Below the pieces are notes generated by a model. That model was not told where the DNA came from, searched no databases, and saw nothing but the letters and a program-made list of their open reading frames with translations. Source: Lachnospiraceae bacterium (GTDB lineage Bacteria > Bacillota > Clostridia > Lachnospirales > Lachnospiraceae). Taken from it: a stretch of DNA of 33,813 bases. Below, piece by piece: positions 1 through 7,643 of the stretch; position 1 is the first letter of the stretch; every line of letters starts with the position of its first letter. Position numbers and translations under genes: made by a program. The stretch spans positions 1 through 33,813 of the forward strand of contig JAIKXN010000018.1 of assembly GCA_024684055.1 (NCBI GenBank), written 5' to 3'.

Positions 1-1346
1 AACATTCTGCTGACATCCGTAAGAGAATTCTCCGTTTCGGTTCCGATTCCGGAAAGCGATTCGAGTTTCGTACAGCCTGCGAACATGGAATTCATTGTTA
101 CGGTATGGCTGAAATCAAGACCCGTGAAATCAAAGTATACAAGATGTGTATTGCCCGTGAAAAGACTGCTGCAGTCTTCAGGCATGTAATTCTTCGCTGC
201 ATTCGACCACCAGATAACCTTGTTTCCGTCCCTCCATGCAAATGCATATCCTTCGGGTACGCTCTCATCGTCAATTCTTACCGCCTGAGCGGGAAGCGTA
301 TCCTTATTGGGATAAGTCGAAATACTCGCTTTCTCAACATTTTTGATATCCATTGAGGAAGAAGCGATAAATGACGTGAAACGGTTGCGGCTTATATTTA
401 TATATTCAACGGTCGCATTGGGATCGATTCCCTCAAGACCCACAGTGAACTCGTAGTAATTCTTCTTTGATGCATCGTTGAAAATGTAATCGCTTATCGC
501 CGAAACACTCATCGGGGGAACATTAGATGAATCGAGAACCCATCCGAGATAAGAATATCTTTCAAGATGAAGTTCATAGGAATAGCCGTCCTCGCCTTCG
601 AAAACATCTCTTCCGCCCTTTATGTTCCAGGTGCTCTTGATATCATTTCCCTCTTTCCAGAAAAGAAGTCTGATATTGTCGAGACCGGAATTTATGTTTC
701 TGTCTTCTCTCGTGAAGTAAACGTATCTCAAATAATCGGGATCGAGCTTCAAAAGAACGACTTTTATCACATCATCATCGTCGGAATCCGGGTTCGGATC
801 TTCGGGGTTGTCGGTATCCAGAAATGCCGAATCCCATTTATACGGCCACATGTAAATCGCCTTGGTATTGTCCGCAGCCATTTCCGCTATGGCATTTTCG
901 TAATCCTTCGCCGCAAGCTTTTCCCAGTTTCCGTTCACGTAAGAAAAAAAGCATCCCGCTTCGCCGTAGAGCGCTTTGTCAACCGTAAAAGAACCGATGT
1001 TTTCGGGAAGTGCTTTCGTCTGTCTGTCTACAAGTTTCTCTTTGGTCCAGACGACAAAATAAGAATCACCGACAGCCGCCGTCTTCTTCACTTCCTGTCT
1101 CTTTGAAGGCGAAAGTCTTGCTGATGAATCAGAAAAAAGAGCCGAAAGTGCTCCCTGTGTAGCACTCAGACTCTTTGTTGCGTTGGCTTTATATCCGTTT
1201 TCTCTTCCTCTGTCCATGAAGTAAAGGAATGTCGGTACAGCAATAGCCGCAAGTATGGCAATAATTACAAGCACAACAATAAGCTCCACCAAAGTGAAGC
1301 CATTCCCCTTTTTATTCATTTTCCCAAAACCATTGCTGCCGTACAT
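1..1346 (-). CDS. Type IV pilin-like protein with DUF285/BspA-type C-terminal region (partial, 3' end off window)
   Basis: Open frame from ATG 1346 to the window edge (about 448 codons, no stop), translated by hand on the minus strand. The N-terminus is a class III prepilin signal: short basic leader, G16|F17 cleavage site, then FTLVELIVVLVIIAILAA with Glu5 of the mature protein (E21) and a hydrophobic helix to about residue 37. The middle has no family I recognise; it contains an acidic DNPEDPNPDSDDDD stretch. Near the edge it changes to an MNSMFAGCTKLESL...LTDVSRMF pattern, the signature of the DUF285 (PF03382) ~25-residue repeats found in BspA-like surface proteins. A good AAAGGAG site sits 8 nt before the ATG. 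Probably a membrane-anchored or pilus-associated adhesin or pseudopilin. No assembly genes (PilB/C/D) are visible nearby. The pilin N-terminus is certain; the DUF285 call is strong but rests on about two repeats before the edge. Confidence 0.85.
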   Translation of the reverse strand, partial: MYGSNGFGKMNKKGNGFTLVELIVVLVIIAILAAIAVPTFLYFMDRGRENGYKANATKSLSATQGALSALFSDSSARLSPSKRQEVKKTAAVGDSYFVVWTKEKLVDRQTKALPENIGSFTVDKALYGEAGCFFSYVNGNWEKLAAKDYENAIAEMAADNTKAIYMWPYKWDSAFLDTDNPEDPNPDSDDDDVIKVVLLKLDPDYLRYVYFTREDRNINSGLDNIRLLFWKEGNDIKSTWNIKGGRDVFEGEDGYSYELHLERYSYLGWVLDSSNVPPMSVSAISDYIFNDASKKNYYEFTVGLEGIDPNATVEYINISRNRFTSFIASSSMDIKNVEKASISTYPNKDTLPAQAVRIDDESVPEGYAFAWRDGNKVIWWSNAAKNYMPEDCSSLFTGNTHLVYFDFTGLDFSHTVTMNSMFAGCTKLESLSGIGTETENSLTDVSRM

Positions 1347-1405
1347 AGCAAATGCTCCTTTTAAGCATTCTTCTATGTTTTTTATCGGATAATAATTTCT
1401 TTATT

Positions 1406-1447
1406 ATTATACATGACTAACACATTTTAGCACAAATCATATGATTT
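1406..1447 (-). promoter_or_regulatory. Candidate promoter of the pilin-like gene with palindrome over -35
   Basis: On the minus strand a TATAAT -10 lies at 1411-1406 and a weak TTGTGC -35 at 1435-1430 (18-nt spacer), about 60 nt before the start codon. A perfect 14-nt palindrome AAATCATATGATTT (1434-1447) touches the -35 and could be an operator. The rest of the 1347-1606 spacer is AT-rich with no gene visible. Confidence 0.45.
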
Positions 1448-1606
1448 TTTTCAGTAATTCGGCACATTTTATAGTGTTTTCATTCACATTACTCCACTAA
1501 ATATATGACAAATCGGGGACTCTTTTAATATCTTTATTTTTTATAACTTTTTTCGCAGCGGATCATTATCAAAAACATACGATTCGGCAAAACGGAAAGA
1601 TGATTA

Positions 1607-2059
1607 TTAAATTAACATTATCCCGCAGAGCAAAAGGATATTTTTCACAAGAAAATTTACGAAAAGAATTCCGAGACCGACATACAAAAGCACGAAGGGA
1701 TTTAACTTCTCAATGCACTTTTTGTGATGTCTGTAAAGAAAAGAATTCAGGATAAAAAGAATATATGCTGTGAACGCATAGATAACAAACGGGTGATAAT
1801 AAAGACTTTTTAAAAAATGCAGATGCGCAAAATAATTGAGTGCTCTCGTACCGCCGCAGCCTATGCAGTATAGGCCTGTCATTTTTCTGAAAGAACATTC
1901 GGTGCCGAGACCTGTAATTTTGTTTCCGAAGATTATAAAAAACAGGATCGCAATGACGACAAAAGGCAACATAATAAGACATATGCGATACATCCAGAGA
2001 TGCTCTATGTCCATGTCTCTCAGATTCTTCTTTTTGCAGTAGTCTTCAAGTCTGCTCAT
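1607..2059 (-). CDS. DUF2752 family small membrane protein
   Basis: 150 residues with three or four hydrophobic helices (about 25-45, 88-107, 122-148). The family signature is visible as C55...TGLYCIGCGGTRAL (residues 62-74), that is Cys65, Cys68, two Gly and an Arg, typical of DUF2752 (PF10825). The function of the family is not established; the conserved cysteines suggest metal binding or redox chemistry at the membrane, which is inference. A GGAG site sits 9 nt before ATG 2059. It is transcribed toward the pilin-like gene with a 260-nt gap and no obvious terminator between them, so co-transcription is possible but not shown. Confidence 0.75.
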   Translation of the reverse strand: MSRLEDYCKKKNLRDMDIEHLWMYRICLIMLPFVVIAILFFIIFGNKITGLGTECSFRKMTGLYCIGCGGTRALNYFAHLHFLKSLYYHPFVIYAFTAYILFILNSFLYRHHKKCIEKLNPFVLLYVGLGILFVNFLVKNILLLCGIMLI

Positions 2060-2224
2060 TGCTGTAAACTCCGTTGTTTTAGCTATGTGTTTTTATATGT
2101 CGTTTTATGCGATTCCATTCTTTGCAAGGGGCTGTTGCTTCATGTCTTCCGGCTTTGGGAAACCGAACCGTTTCGCTATGCCTGCCGGCTTGGAAAACTG
2201 CTCTGTTTCTTTTTGCTGCTTTTA

Positions 2225-2248
2225 TGTTATAATCATTTTCGTACGAAA
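2225..2248 (+). promoter_or_regulatory. Extended -10 promoter for the methyltransferase, with palindrome at the start site
   Basis: TGTTATAAT (2225-2233) is an extended -10 element (TGnTATAAT) with no good -35. A perfect 12-nt palindrome TTTCGTACGAAA (2237-2248) covers the predicted transcription start near 2240, so it may be an operator. The gene starts at 2291 behind GGAGG. Confidence 0.5.
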
Positions 2249-2290
2249 TGCGACTTTTCGCTAATTTAAAGTATTACGGAGGGCTTAACC

Positions 2291-3181
2291 ATGTGGATTG
2301 CCGATAACTGGAAAGATTATGAGGTCATTGACTCATCGGGCGGAGAAAAACTCGAACGATGGGGTGATTTTCTGCTGGTCCGTCCCGATCCACAGGTAAT
2401 CTGGAATACTCCGAAGAATAATCCGGGATGGAAGAAATTCAACGGTCATTATCATCGTTCAAACAAGGGCGGAGGCGAATGGGAATTCCGCAATCTTCCA
2501 AACGAATGGAGCATTAATTACAATTCTCTCACATTCAACCTTAAGCCTTTCGCTTTCAAACATACAGGTCTTTTCCCCGAACAGGCAGTCAACTGGGACT
2601 GGTTTTCATCTGTCATAAAGAGCGCTAAAGAAAAGAATCCCGACAAACCTTTTAAGGTTCTCAATCTTTTCGCTTATACAGGCGGTGCAACGCTTTCTGC
2701 AGCTGCCGCAGGTGCAACCGTAACCCATGTGGATGCTTCAAAAGGCATGGTTCAGTGGGCAAAAGAAAACGCTCTCTCATCAGGTCTTGAAGAAGCCCCG
2801 ATAAGATGGCTCGTTGATGACTGCGTAAAATTCGTCGAAAGGGAAATCCGCCGCGGAAACAAATACGACGGCATTATCATGGATCCGCCTTCTTACGGCA
2901 GAGGACCGAAAGGAGAAATCTGGAAGATCGAAGACAGTATCTTCCCTTTCATCGAACTCTCAGGTTCCCTTTTAAGCGACGATGCGGCATTCTTTCTGAT
3001 CAACTCTTACACCACGGGACTTCAGCCCGCAGTTTTAACCTACATGCTTAACACCGTCATCGTTTCTAAGTTCGGCGGCAGGGTAAAATCCGAGGAAATC
3101 GGTCTTCCCGTTTCCGAAAACGGACTTGTACTTCCCTGCGGTGCAAGCGGAAGATGGAGCAGAGATTACTTCGTGGAGTAA
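2291..3181 (+). CDS. Class I SAM-dependent (rRNA) methyltransferase, RlmI/RlmK-like
   Basis: 296 residues. The Rossmann SAM site is visible: motif I LNLFAYTGG (124-132), acidic HVDAS at the end of strand 2 (D148), DD at 176-177, and motif IV MDPPSYGRG (197-205), matching the PF10672-type fold of the RlmI/RlmK group of 23S rRNA methyltransferases. The N-terminal ~90 residues are Trp-rich and lack a recognisable PUA domain. I see no TCSC-type catalytic cysteine as in m5C enzymes, so an N-methylated base or another target is equally possible. GGAGG lies 8 nt before ATG 2291. It is the only plus-strand gene in the left half; its last 16 bases overlap the convergent gene at 3166. Housekeeping RNA modification is the likely role; the exact substrate is unknown. 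Confidence 0.8.
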   Translation: MWIADNWKDYEVIDSSGGEKLERWGDFLLVRPDPQVIWNTPKNNPGWKKFNGHYHRSNKGGGEWEFRNLPNEWSINYNSLTFNLKPFAFKHTGLFPEQAVNWDWFSSVIKSAKEKNPDKPFKVLNLFAYTGGATLSAAAAGATVTHVDASKGMVQWAKENALSSGLEEAPIRWLVDDCVKFVEREIRRGNKYDGIIMDPPSYGRGPKGEIWKIEDSIFPFIELSGSLLSDDAAFFLINSYTTGLQPAVLTYMLNTVIVSKFGGRVKSEEIGLPVSENGLVLPCGASGRWSRDYFVE

Positions 3182-4929
3182 ATCTCGATATTTTCGATTT
3201 TCGCCTTTAAGATGTATCCGTTATCCGTCATGTATTTCGAAAGACAGATATCTTTGTCGGAAGCCTCTTCGCCGGGACTTAATATATTGCTGCAGTAATC
3301 CTTGTTGACGAAAATGATCGGCGGTTCCGTAAGTCCTTCGATATCACTTTCAAATTCCTTATACGAGAATGAACCGAGATCGGGCCATGTGTGAGAAATC
3401 GCGCATGGCATTTTTAATATATATTCAAGTCCCGGAATGTCGCCGTAGAAAATCGCCTCACGGTTTTCGTATCCGTGTTCGTCGACATAGACCGTAAGAT
3501 TTTCTATTATCGCTTTTCGCTCGGCATTCGTATGCATTCCGACAAGTACACTGTTTCCGTTTATCTCGAAATGATTGTTCTTCGGGAAACCCGAATCCCT
3601 GAAAATAAAAGTAAAGCCGAATATAAAGCAGTTTATGAGAATGCTTCCGATCAGAAGAAATACGGTAATACGTGTCGAAACCATGGAATTCTTCGTTTCG
3701 AGATCGAGAAGTTCGTGGAAATTTCTGCCCTTGAAAAGCTCGTTGTAACACATGAACAAAATCACGGGTGCCACGATGAAAAGATTATTCATCGAAGGGT
3801 AAAGACCGTTGTTGCTTCCAAGCGGCGTGATCCACATGATCACCATAACGGTGAGTGCAAGAATCTTGTGTTCTCTCTCTCTTCTCTTTCTTAAAAGTGT
3901 CCAGCCGGCAGCAGTATTTCCGATCACAAAGAAAATGACAGCCCAGAAAAACATCGATGAATATTCACTGTATTTTACGGTAAACACGCTGTTTCTGTAT
4001 CCCCAGAAAATGAAAAGTCCGTAAAGCAAAAACTGTGCGACGATAGTTATGATCCTCGCATAATGCCTTTTCATTATCGCACTTACGGCGAAACAGAGAA
4101 CCGTGATGCCAAGCAGCAGAATGAGCGGTTTCGTGTATTTAATATAATCACGTAACATTGCGAGAACCATCTGATGAGGCTTGTATCCCGCATTGCTTCC
4201 GGTCATCGAAAAAAGCGACGTGACCATGTTCGGGAGGGAAGAAAAACCATACCTGAATCCGATGAGAAGAACATTTAAAATCATTCCCAGAGCAAATCCG
4301 CCGATGCATATAAGGGTGTCCGTTAAACCGTACAGGAACTTTTTCTTCCTGTTCTTTGCGTTAAACCATACCACAACGATAAGCATAACTTCGGTAATGT
4401 TCGGAAAACGCACGAAAACATTGAAAGCGAGCACTACTCCCGCTATCGCGAGTCCCCATCTTTTTTCTTTGATAAGCGAAACTGCCAGAATAATGGCTGC
4501 AATGTTAAAAAGCAGATATGAAAGATAATTGTAAAGTATCGTCGTCGGGCACCAGAAAAGCGAAATGGTGAGAATTTCCCCGATGAAAATTATCCATCTC
4601 GGAATGTATTTTTTCAAGAAAAAATAAGAAATAAGCACGCCGGCAACAGGCACAAGCGCAGTGTAAAACTTCATCCCGATCCATGTGTAACCGAAAGGAA
4701 GTCCGGAGAAAAAACGGCCGAGCATATTAGCCCAGAAGGTCGCAACCGTCCAGGTAATATTCATCTTGTCCAGATTTTCGAAATTTCCGAGGCTGTATGC
4801 CGTATCCGTGAATTCCACACCGAATGCGATGTGAATAAGCGGAAGTACCAGAAGAACGGCAACAAAAATAAAATCCAGAACAATCGGGTTAATTTTTTCA
4901 GTTTTTTTCTTTTGAGCAGTATTATCCAT
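3166..4929 (-). CDS. Polytopic membrane protein, GT-C glycosyltransferase-like
   Basis: 587 residues with about 10-12 hydrophobic helices up to residue ~450, then a soluble ~130-residue C-terminal part. After the first helix there is a short acidic loop, GVEFTDTAYSLGNF (37-50, Asp42). This placement is typical of GT-C enzymes of the GT39/ArnT type, which take sugars from polyprenyl phosphate outside the membrane. It starts one base after the stop of the DPM1/ArnC-like GT2, which would make the lipid-linked donor, so the pair reads as a two-gene decoration module. The SD is weak (GGA, 7 nt), consistent with translational coupling. It is the last gene of the locus, and its 3' end overlaps the convergent methyltransferase by 16 bp, with no hairpin terminator in between. 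Acceptor and sugar are unknown. Confidence 0.65.
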   Translation of the reverse strand: MDNTAQKKKTEKINPIVLDFIFVAVLLVLPLIHIAFGVEFTDTAYSLGNFENLDKMNITWTVATFWANMLGRFFSGLPFGYTWIGMKFYTALVPVAGVLISYFFLKKYIPRWIIFIGEILTISLFWCPTTILYNYLSYLLFNIAAIILAVSLIKEKRWGLAIAGVVLAFNVFVRFPNITEVMLIVVVWFNAKNRKKKFLYGLTDTLICIGGFALGMILNVLLIGFRYGFSSLPNMVTSLFSMTGSNAGYKPHQMVLAMLRDYIKYTKPLILLLGITVLCFAVSAIMKRHYARIITIVAQFLLYGLFIFWGYRNSVFTVKYSEYSSMFFWAVIFFVIGNTAAGWTLLRKRREREHKILALTVMVIMWITPLGSNNGLYPSMNNLFIVAPVILFMCYNELFKGRNFHELLDLETKNSMVSTRITVFLLIGSILINCFIFGFTFIFRDSGFPKNNHFEINGNSVLVGMHTNAERKAIIENLTVYVDEHGYENREAIFYGDIPGLEYILKMPCAISHTWPDLGSFSYKEFESDIEGLTEPPIIFVNKDYCSNILSPGEEASDKDICLSKYMTDNGYILKAKIENIEIYSTK

Positions 4930-4930
4930 A

Positions 4931-5860
4931 TTATTCCAAATTACCGACTTTTTCCCTGATCACATACTGCGGAGAATTGTTCAGGCAGATGTAGATTCTT
5001 CCGAGATATTCGCCTATAAGGCCAAGCATAAGCATTATCATTCCGCACATGAATACCATTACAGACATGAGTGCCGAGAAACCTGCCTGTACGTCATCGA
5101 GAAGAATGAATTTTTTAACGACCGTAAATATACCGTAAAGGAATCCCGAAATCGCACTGAAACATCCGACTGCGGTAGCGATCCTTAAAGGCTTGATCGA
5201 AAATGCGGTGAAGCCGTTAAACCAGAGAGAAAAGAGTTTTCTCAAGGTATAGCCGCTTGTTCCGACTGTTCTTGCCCTGTGGTTTACTTCCACGTTGCAT
5301 ACGTTCTTGGTCGCTCTTAAAACAAGACCGATCACGTAAGCATAGGACTGTTCGTATCTCAACATGTCGTCAACAACGAATCTCTTGGCTGCAAAATAAC
5401 TTGAAACCTTGAGTTCCTTAGGCTTTCCGAGCATGATCCTTGTCATGAGTTCATTGATCTTGCTGCCGAAGTTTCTGAAGCCCGAATGCTGTTTCTTTCC
5501 GTAGCTTGCGTAGCAGACATCATAACCTTCTTCGAGTTTGTCCAGAAGTTTTCCGACCTCGTCAGCAGGTGTCTGACCGTCATCGTCGAGACACACGACA
5601 ACATCTCCGTTACTGTGTCTCATGCCAGCCATCAGTGCGCAGTGCTGACCGAAATTCCTTGCAAGATCTATTCCGAGGATATTTTTGTTATCTTTAACTA
5701 TCTGTTTGATGACTTCGTATGTGTTGTCGGGCGACGAATCGTTAATGAGAATGATCTCGAATTCGTGACCGATCTCAGCCATCGTTGTTTTTATTTCTTC
5801 AACTACATCCGTTATTGTTTTTTCCGATCTGTAACACGGAATTACAAAACTTACTTTCAT
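4931..5860 (-). CDS. DPM1/ArnC-like GT2, polyprenyl-phosphate sugar transferase
   Basis: 309 residues: GT-A domain (1 to ~220), then two C-terminal membrane helices (about 228-250 and 264-288) ending GEYLGRIY. Visible motifs: VIPCYRSEKTI (7-16), ND41-SSPDNT, DLARNFGQHCALMAG (65-79), and the DxD metal site LDDDGQTPADE (91-101). That last form is typical of the ArnC/GtrB/DPM1 branch, which moves a sugar from a nucleotide donor to undecaprenyl phosphate on the cytoplasmic face. AAAGGA precedes ATG 5860. It lies between two polytopic GT-C-like proteins (5891-7147 upstream, 3166-4929 one base downstream), either of which could use its product. The sugar cannot be read from the sequence; since the dTDP-Fuc4N genes lie just upstream, Fuc4NAc transfer is one possibility. 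Confidence 0.88.
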   Translation of the reverse strand: MKVSFVIPCYRSEKTITDVVEEIKTTMAEIGHEFEIILINDSSPDNTYEVIKQIVKDNKNILGIDLARNFGQHCALMAGMRHSNGDVVVCLDDDGQTPADEVGKLLDKLEEGYDVCYASYGKKQHSGFRNFGSKINELMTRIMLGKPKELKVSSYFAAKRFVVDDMLRYEQSYAYVIGLVLRATKNVCNVEVNHRARTVGTSGYTLRKLFSLWFNGFTAFSIKPLRIATAVGCFSAISGFLYGIFTVVKKFILLDDVQAGFSALMSVMVFMCGMIMLMLGLIGEYLGRIYICLNNSPQYVIREKVGNLE

Positions 5861-5890
5861 TTCAATATCCTTTGCTTTCCCAAATAATAT

Positions 5891-7147
5891 TTACTGCATG
5901 AAAAATGTCACGCCCTGAGAGAGTCTTACGAAAAAGAAAATACCGCAGTAAGTGTGATAAGCGAGCATTAATGCAGCTGCTGCCGCATATGCCGAAGTAA
6001 GAACGATCGCAGGTGCATTTCCTGTATTTCCCTTACTTTCCTTAATCCTTTTTACAAGACTTTTTATATTATCCGCAAAATAAATAATACTTACAACAAA
6101 TACAAGGAAGAGGCAGAAATCGTATCCCCACGCAAAATTGTCGTCGAGTTCTCTCTGTCCCGTTTCCCTTAACAGTATAAGTTCAAGGAATCCCACAAAC
6201 CACATGCTCCATGAAAGAAGAAAAAATCTGTGTGTGAGTTTTCCTCTTTTTCCCTTAAAATCTTTAATCGTATCGGCAAGTACGAAGATAAGGTTGTAAA
6301 GCAGAACAAACACCGGAAACGCAGCCGAAAGGATCATTGTAAAATACGGTTGTTCCGCTCTTAAATAAACGCTGTACAAAGGGTCTATGATAATTCCGTT
6401 TCCCGTCTCGTCGCCGAATAAAACATACCTCTGAAAGAGAATCACCGCCATCGAAGGGATTACCGTCAGCGCACAGAAAATAATTCTTTTTACCGGTACG
6501 CCGAGTATGAAATCTATGATGAGAAATACAAGCGCAACCGGTGCAAATACAAGAATAAAATTCGTCTTGACCGAAGTCGTAACCGCAAGAAGAACCGCGA
6601 ATGTAACGACTTCCCACGCTTTCATTTTTTCTTTGTATGCGTTTGATATCGCAAGGTATAAAACAATGCACAAAAGCGCGAAAAACTTCATGACAATGTA
6701 GGTCGAGTTGTGCCAGATGCTGCCCGACTGATATCCGATGTATCTGTAGGGCTGAACGCCTCTTAAGTAAAAAGGCATTACAAATCCGGAAACAAATGCC
6801 AGGAACATTGCAACCTTCGCGTCATTTAAAAAGTTCCTCATGAACACATAAGTCAGCGCTATCGTAAACGCTTCGAGCGTACATAAAAGTGCCGCTATCG
6901 AAAAATAAAATCCGAATGCCGGGAGGTTTGAAAGCAGTCTGAAAACAACCGCCATAATACTGTATCCCCATCCCGAAAGCGCCATTTCGATATGTGCGTA
7001 AAGGTCCGACTCGTACATTCCCGTTACAGGGTACTGCGTCTGGTTGAAATGGAGCAAAACAAGTCTGAAGCAGTAGAACGTAAATGCGATAATCGTAATA
7101 ACAATAAATATTCCATTTATTTTTTTTTTCTGCTTATCGTTCTTCAA
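5891..7147 (-). CDS. Polytopic membrane protein, possibly GT-C transferase (TTG start)
   Basis: About 418 residues from a TTG codon at 7147 that overlaps the end of the GNAT gene; GGAG lies 10 nt upstream. The frame stays open to a GTG at 7192, but that has no SD and lies deeper inside the GNAT gene. About ten membrane helices are visible. After the first there is an acidic loop, YESDLYAHI (residues 45-53 from the TTG), similar in position and character to the catalytic loop of GT-C enzymes. No family is recognised with confidence; a flippase or polymerase role cannot be excluded. It sits between the Fuc4N acetyltransferase and the ArnC-like GT2 (30-nt gap), so a role in transferring the sugar made or loaded there is plausible. 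Confidence 0.55.
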   Translation of the reverse strand: MKNDKQKKKINGIFIVITIIAFTFYCFRLVLLHFNQTQYPVTGMYESDLYAHIEMALSGWGYSIMAVVFRLLSNLPAFGFYFSIAALLCTLEAFTIALTYVFMRNFLNDAKVAMFLAFVSGFVMPFYLRGVQPYRYIGYQSGSIWHNSTYIVMKFFALLCIVLYLAISNAYKEKMKAWEVVTFAVLLAVTTSVKTNFILVFAPVALVFLIIDFILGVPVKRIIFCALTVIPSMAVILFQRYVLFGDETGNGIIIDPLYSVYLRAEQPYFTMILSAAFPVFVLLYNLIFVLADTIKDFKGKRGKLTHRFFLLSWSMWFVGFLELILLRETGQRELDDNFAWGYDFCLFLVFVVSIIYFADNIKSLVKRIKESKGNTGNAPAIVLTSAYAAAAALMLAYHTYCGIFFFVRLSQGVTFFMQ

Positions 7148-7643
7148 AATCCTTCTTCTCCAGCTCCATGAAAATAACTTCCGTATCCGCACCGTCGATG
7201 TTAACGGTTTCCTTACGGTCGATAAGTTTAAAACCGGCTTTTTCGTAGCTTTTTAAAGCACCGGTATTGTCTTTGATCACACGAAGAAATACTTTCGAAA
7301 GCCCCATTTTGTCAAAAGCTTCGGAAAGTATCATTTTCGCGGCAAGGGTTCCGACTCCCTTTCCCCTCGCGCTTTCCTCGCCGATAAATATTCCGTATTC
7401 GGCGGTTTTTGCATCTTTGTCGATGTCTCTTAAATAAACGCTTCCCACACTCTTTTCATCAAAAAGGATTATGTACTGGGCAACCTTTCCGGTCTCCACA
7501 AAATTCTTAAGCCAGTACTCGTGGGACTCTTTTGTAAACAGTCTTCTGTCTATGAATTTTTCTCTGACATAATCGGAATTTCTCCACCTGATTATGTCTT
7601 CGGTATCGTCATATGTAATCGGTCTGATCCTTACATCAGGCAT
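7134..7643 (-). CDS. GNAT N-acetyltransferase, probably acting on a dTDP-amino sugar (WecD-like role)
   Basis: 169 residues with GNAT fold features: N-terminal RPITYDDTEDIIRWRNS as in RimJ/RimL-like members, acetyl-CoA loop ARGKGVGTLAAKMI (92-105, the R/Q-x-x-G-x-G motif), and a C-terminal SYEKAGF segment. The start at ATG 7643 has a good AAGGAG and overlaps the end of wecE by 8 nt, so the two are translationally coupled. In the enterobacterial pathway WecE makes dTDP-Fuc4N and WecD acetylates it to dTDP-Fuc4NAc. From the coupling I infer the same step here, although this protein is shorter than E. coli WecD and is not clearly its orthologue. Alternative: acetylation of another amino sugar. 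Confidence 0.8.
   Translation of the reverse strand: MPDVRIRPITYDDTEDIIRWRNSDYVREKFIDRRLFTKESHEYWLKNFVETGKVAQYIILFDEKSVGSVYLRDIDKDAKTAEYGIFIGEESARGKGVGTLAAKMILSEAFDKMGLSKVFLRVIKDNTGALKSYEKAGFKLIDRKETVNIDGADTEVIFMELEKKDFEER

Noticed and set aside
567-1106. Plus-strand open frame of 179 codons
   Set aside because: It is antisense to the pilin-like gene, which has a clear signal sequence and SD; the plus-strand product looks like nothing known.
7192-7192. GTG 7192 as start of the polytopic protein
   Set aside because: No SD and a 59-nt overlap with the GNAT gene; TTG 7147 has GGAG 10 nt upstream and overlaps by only 14 nt.
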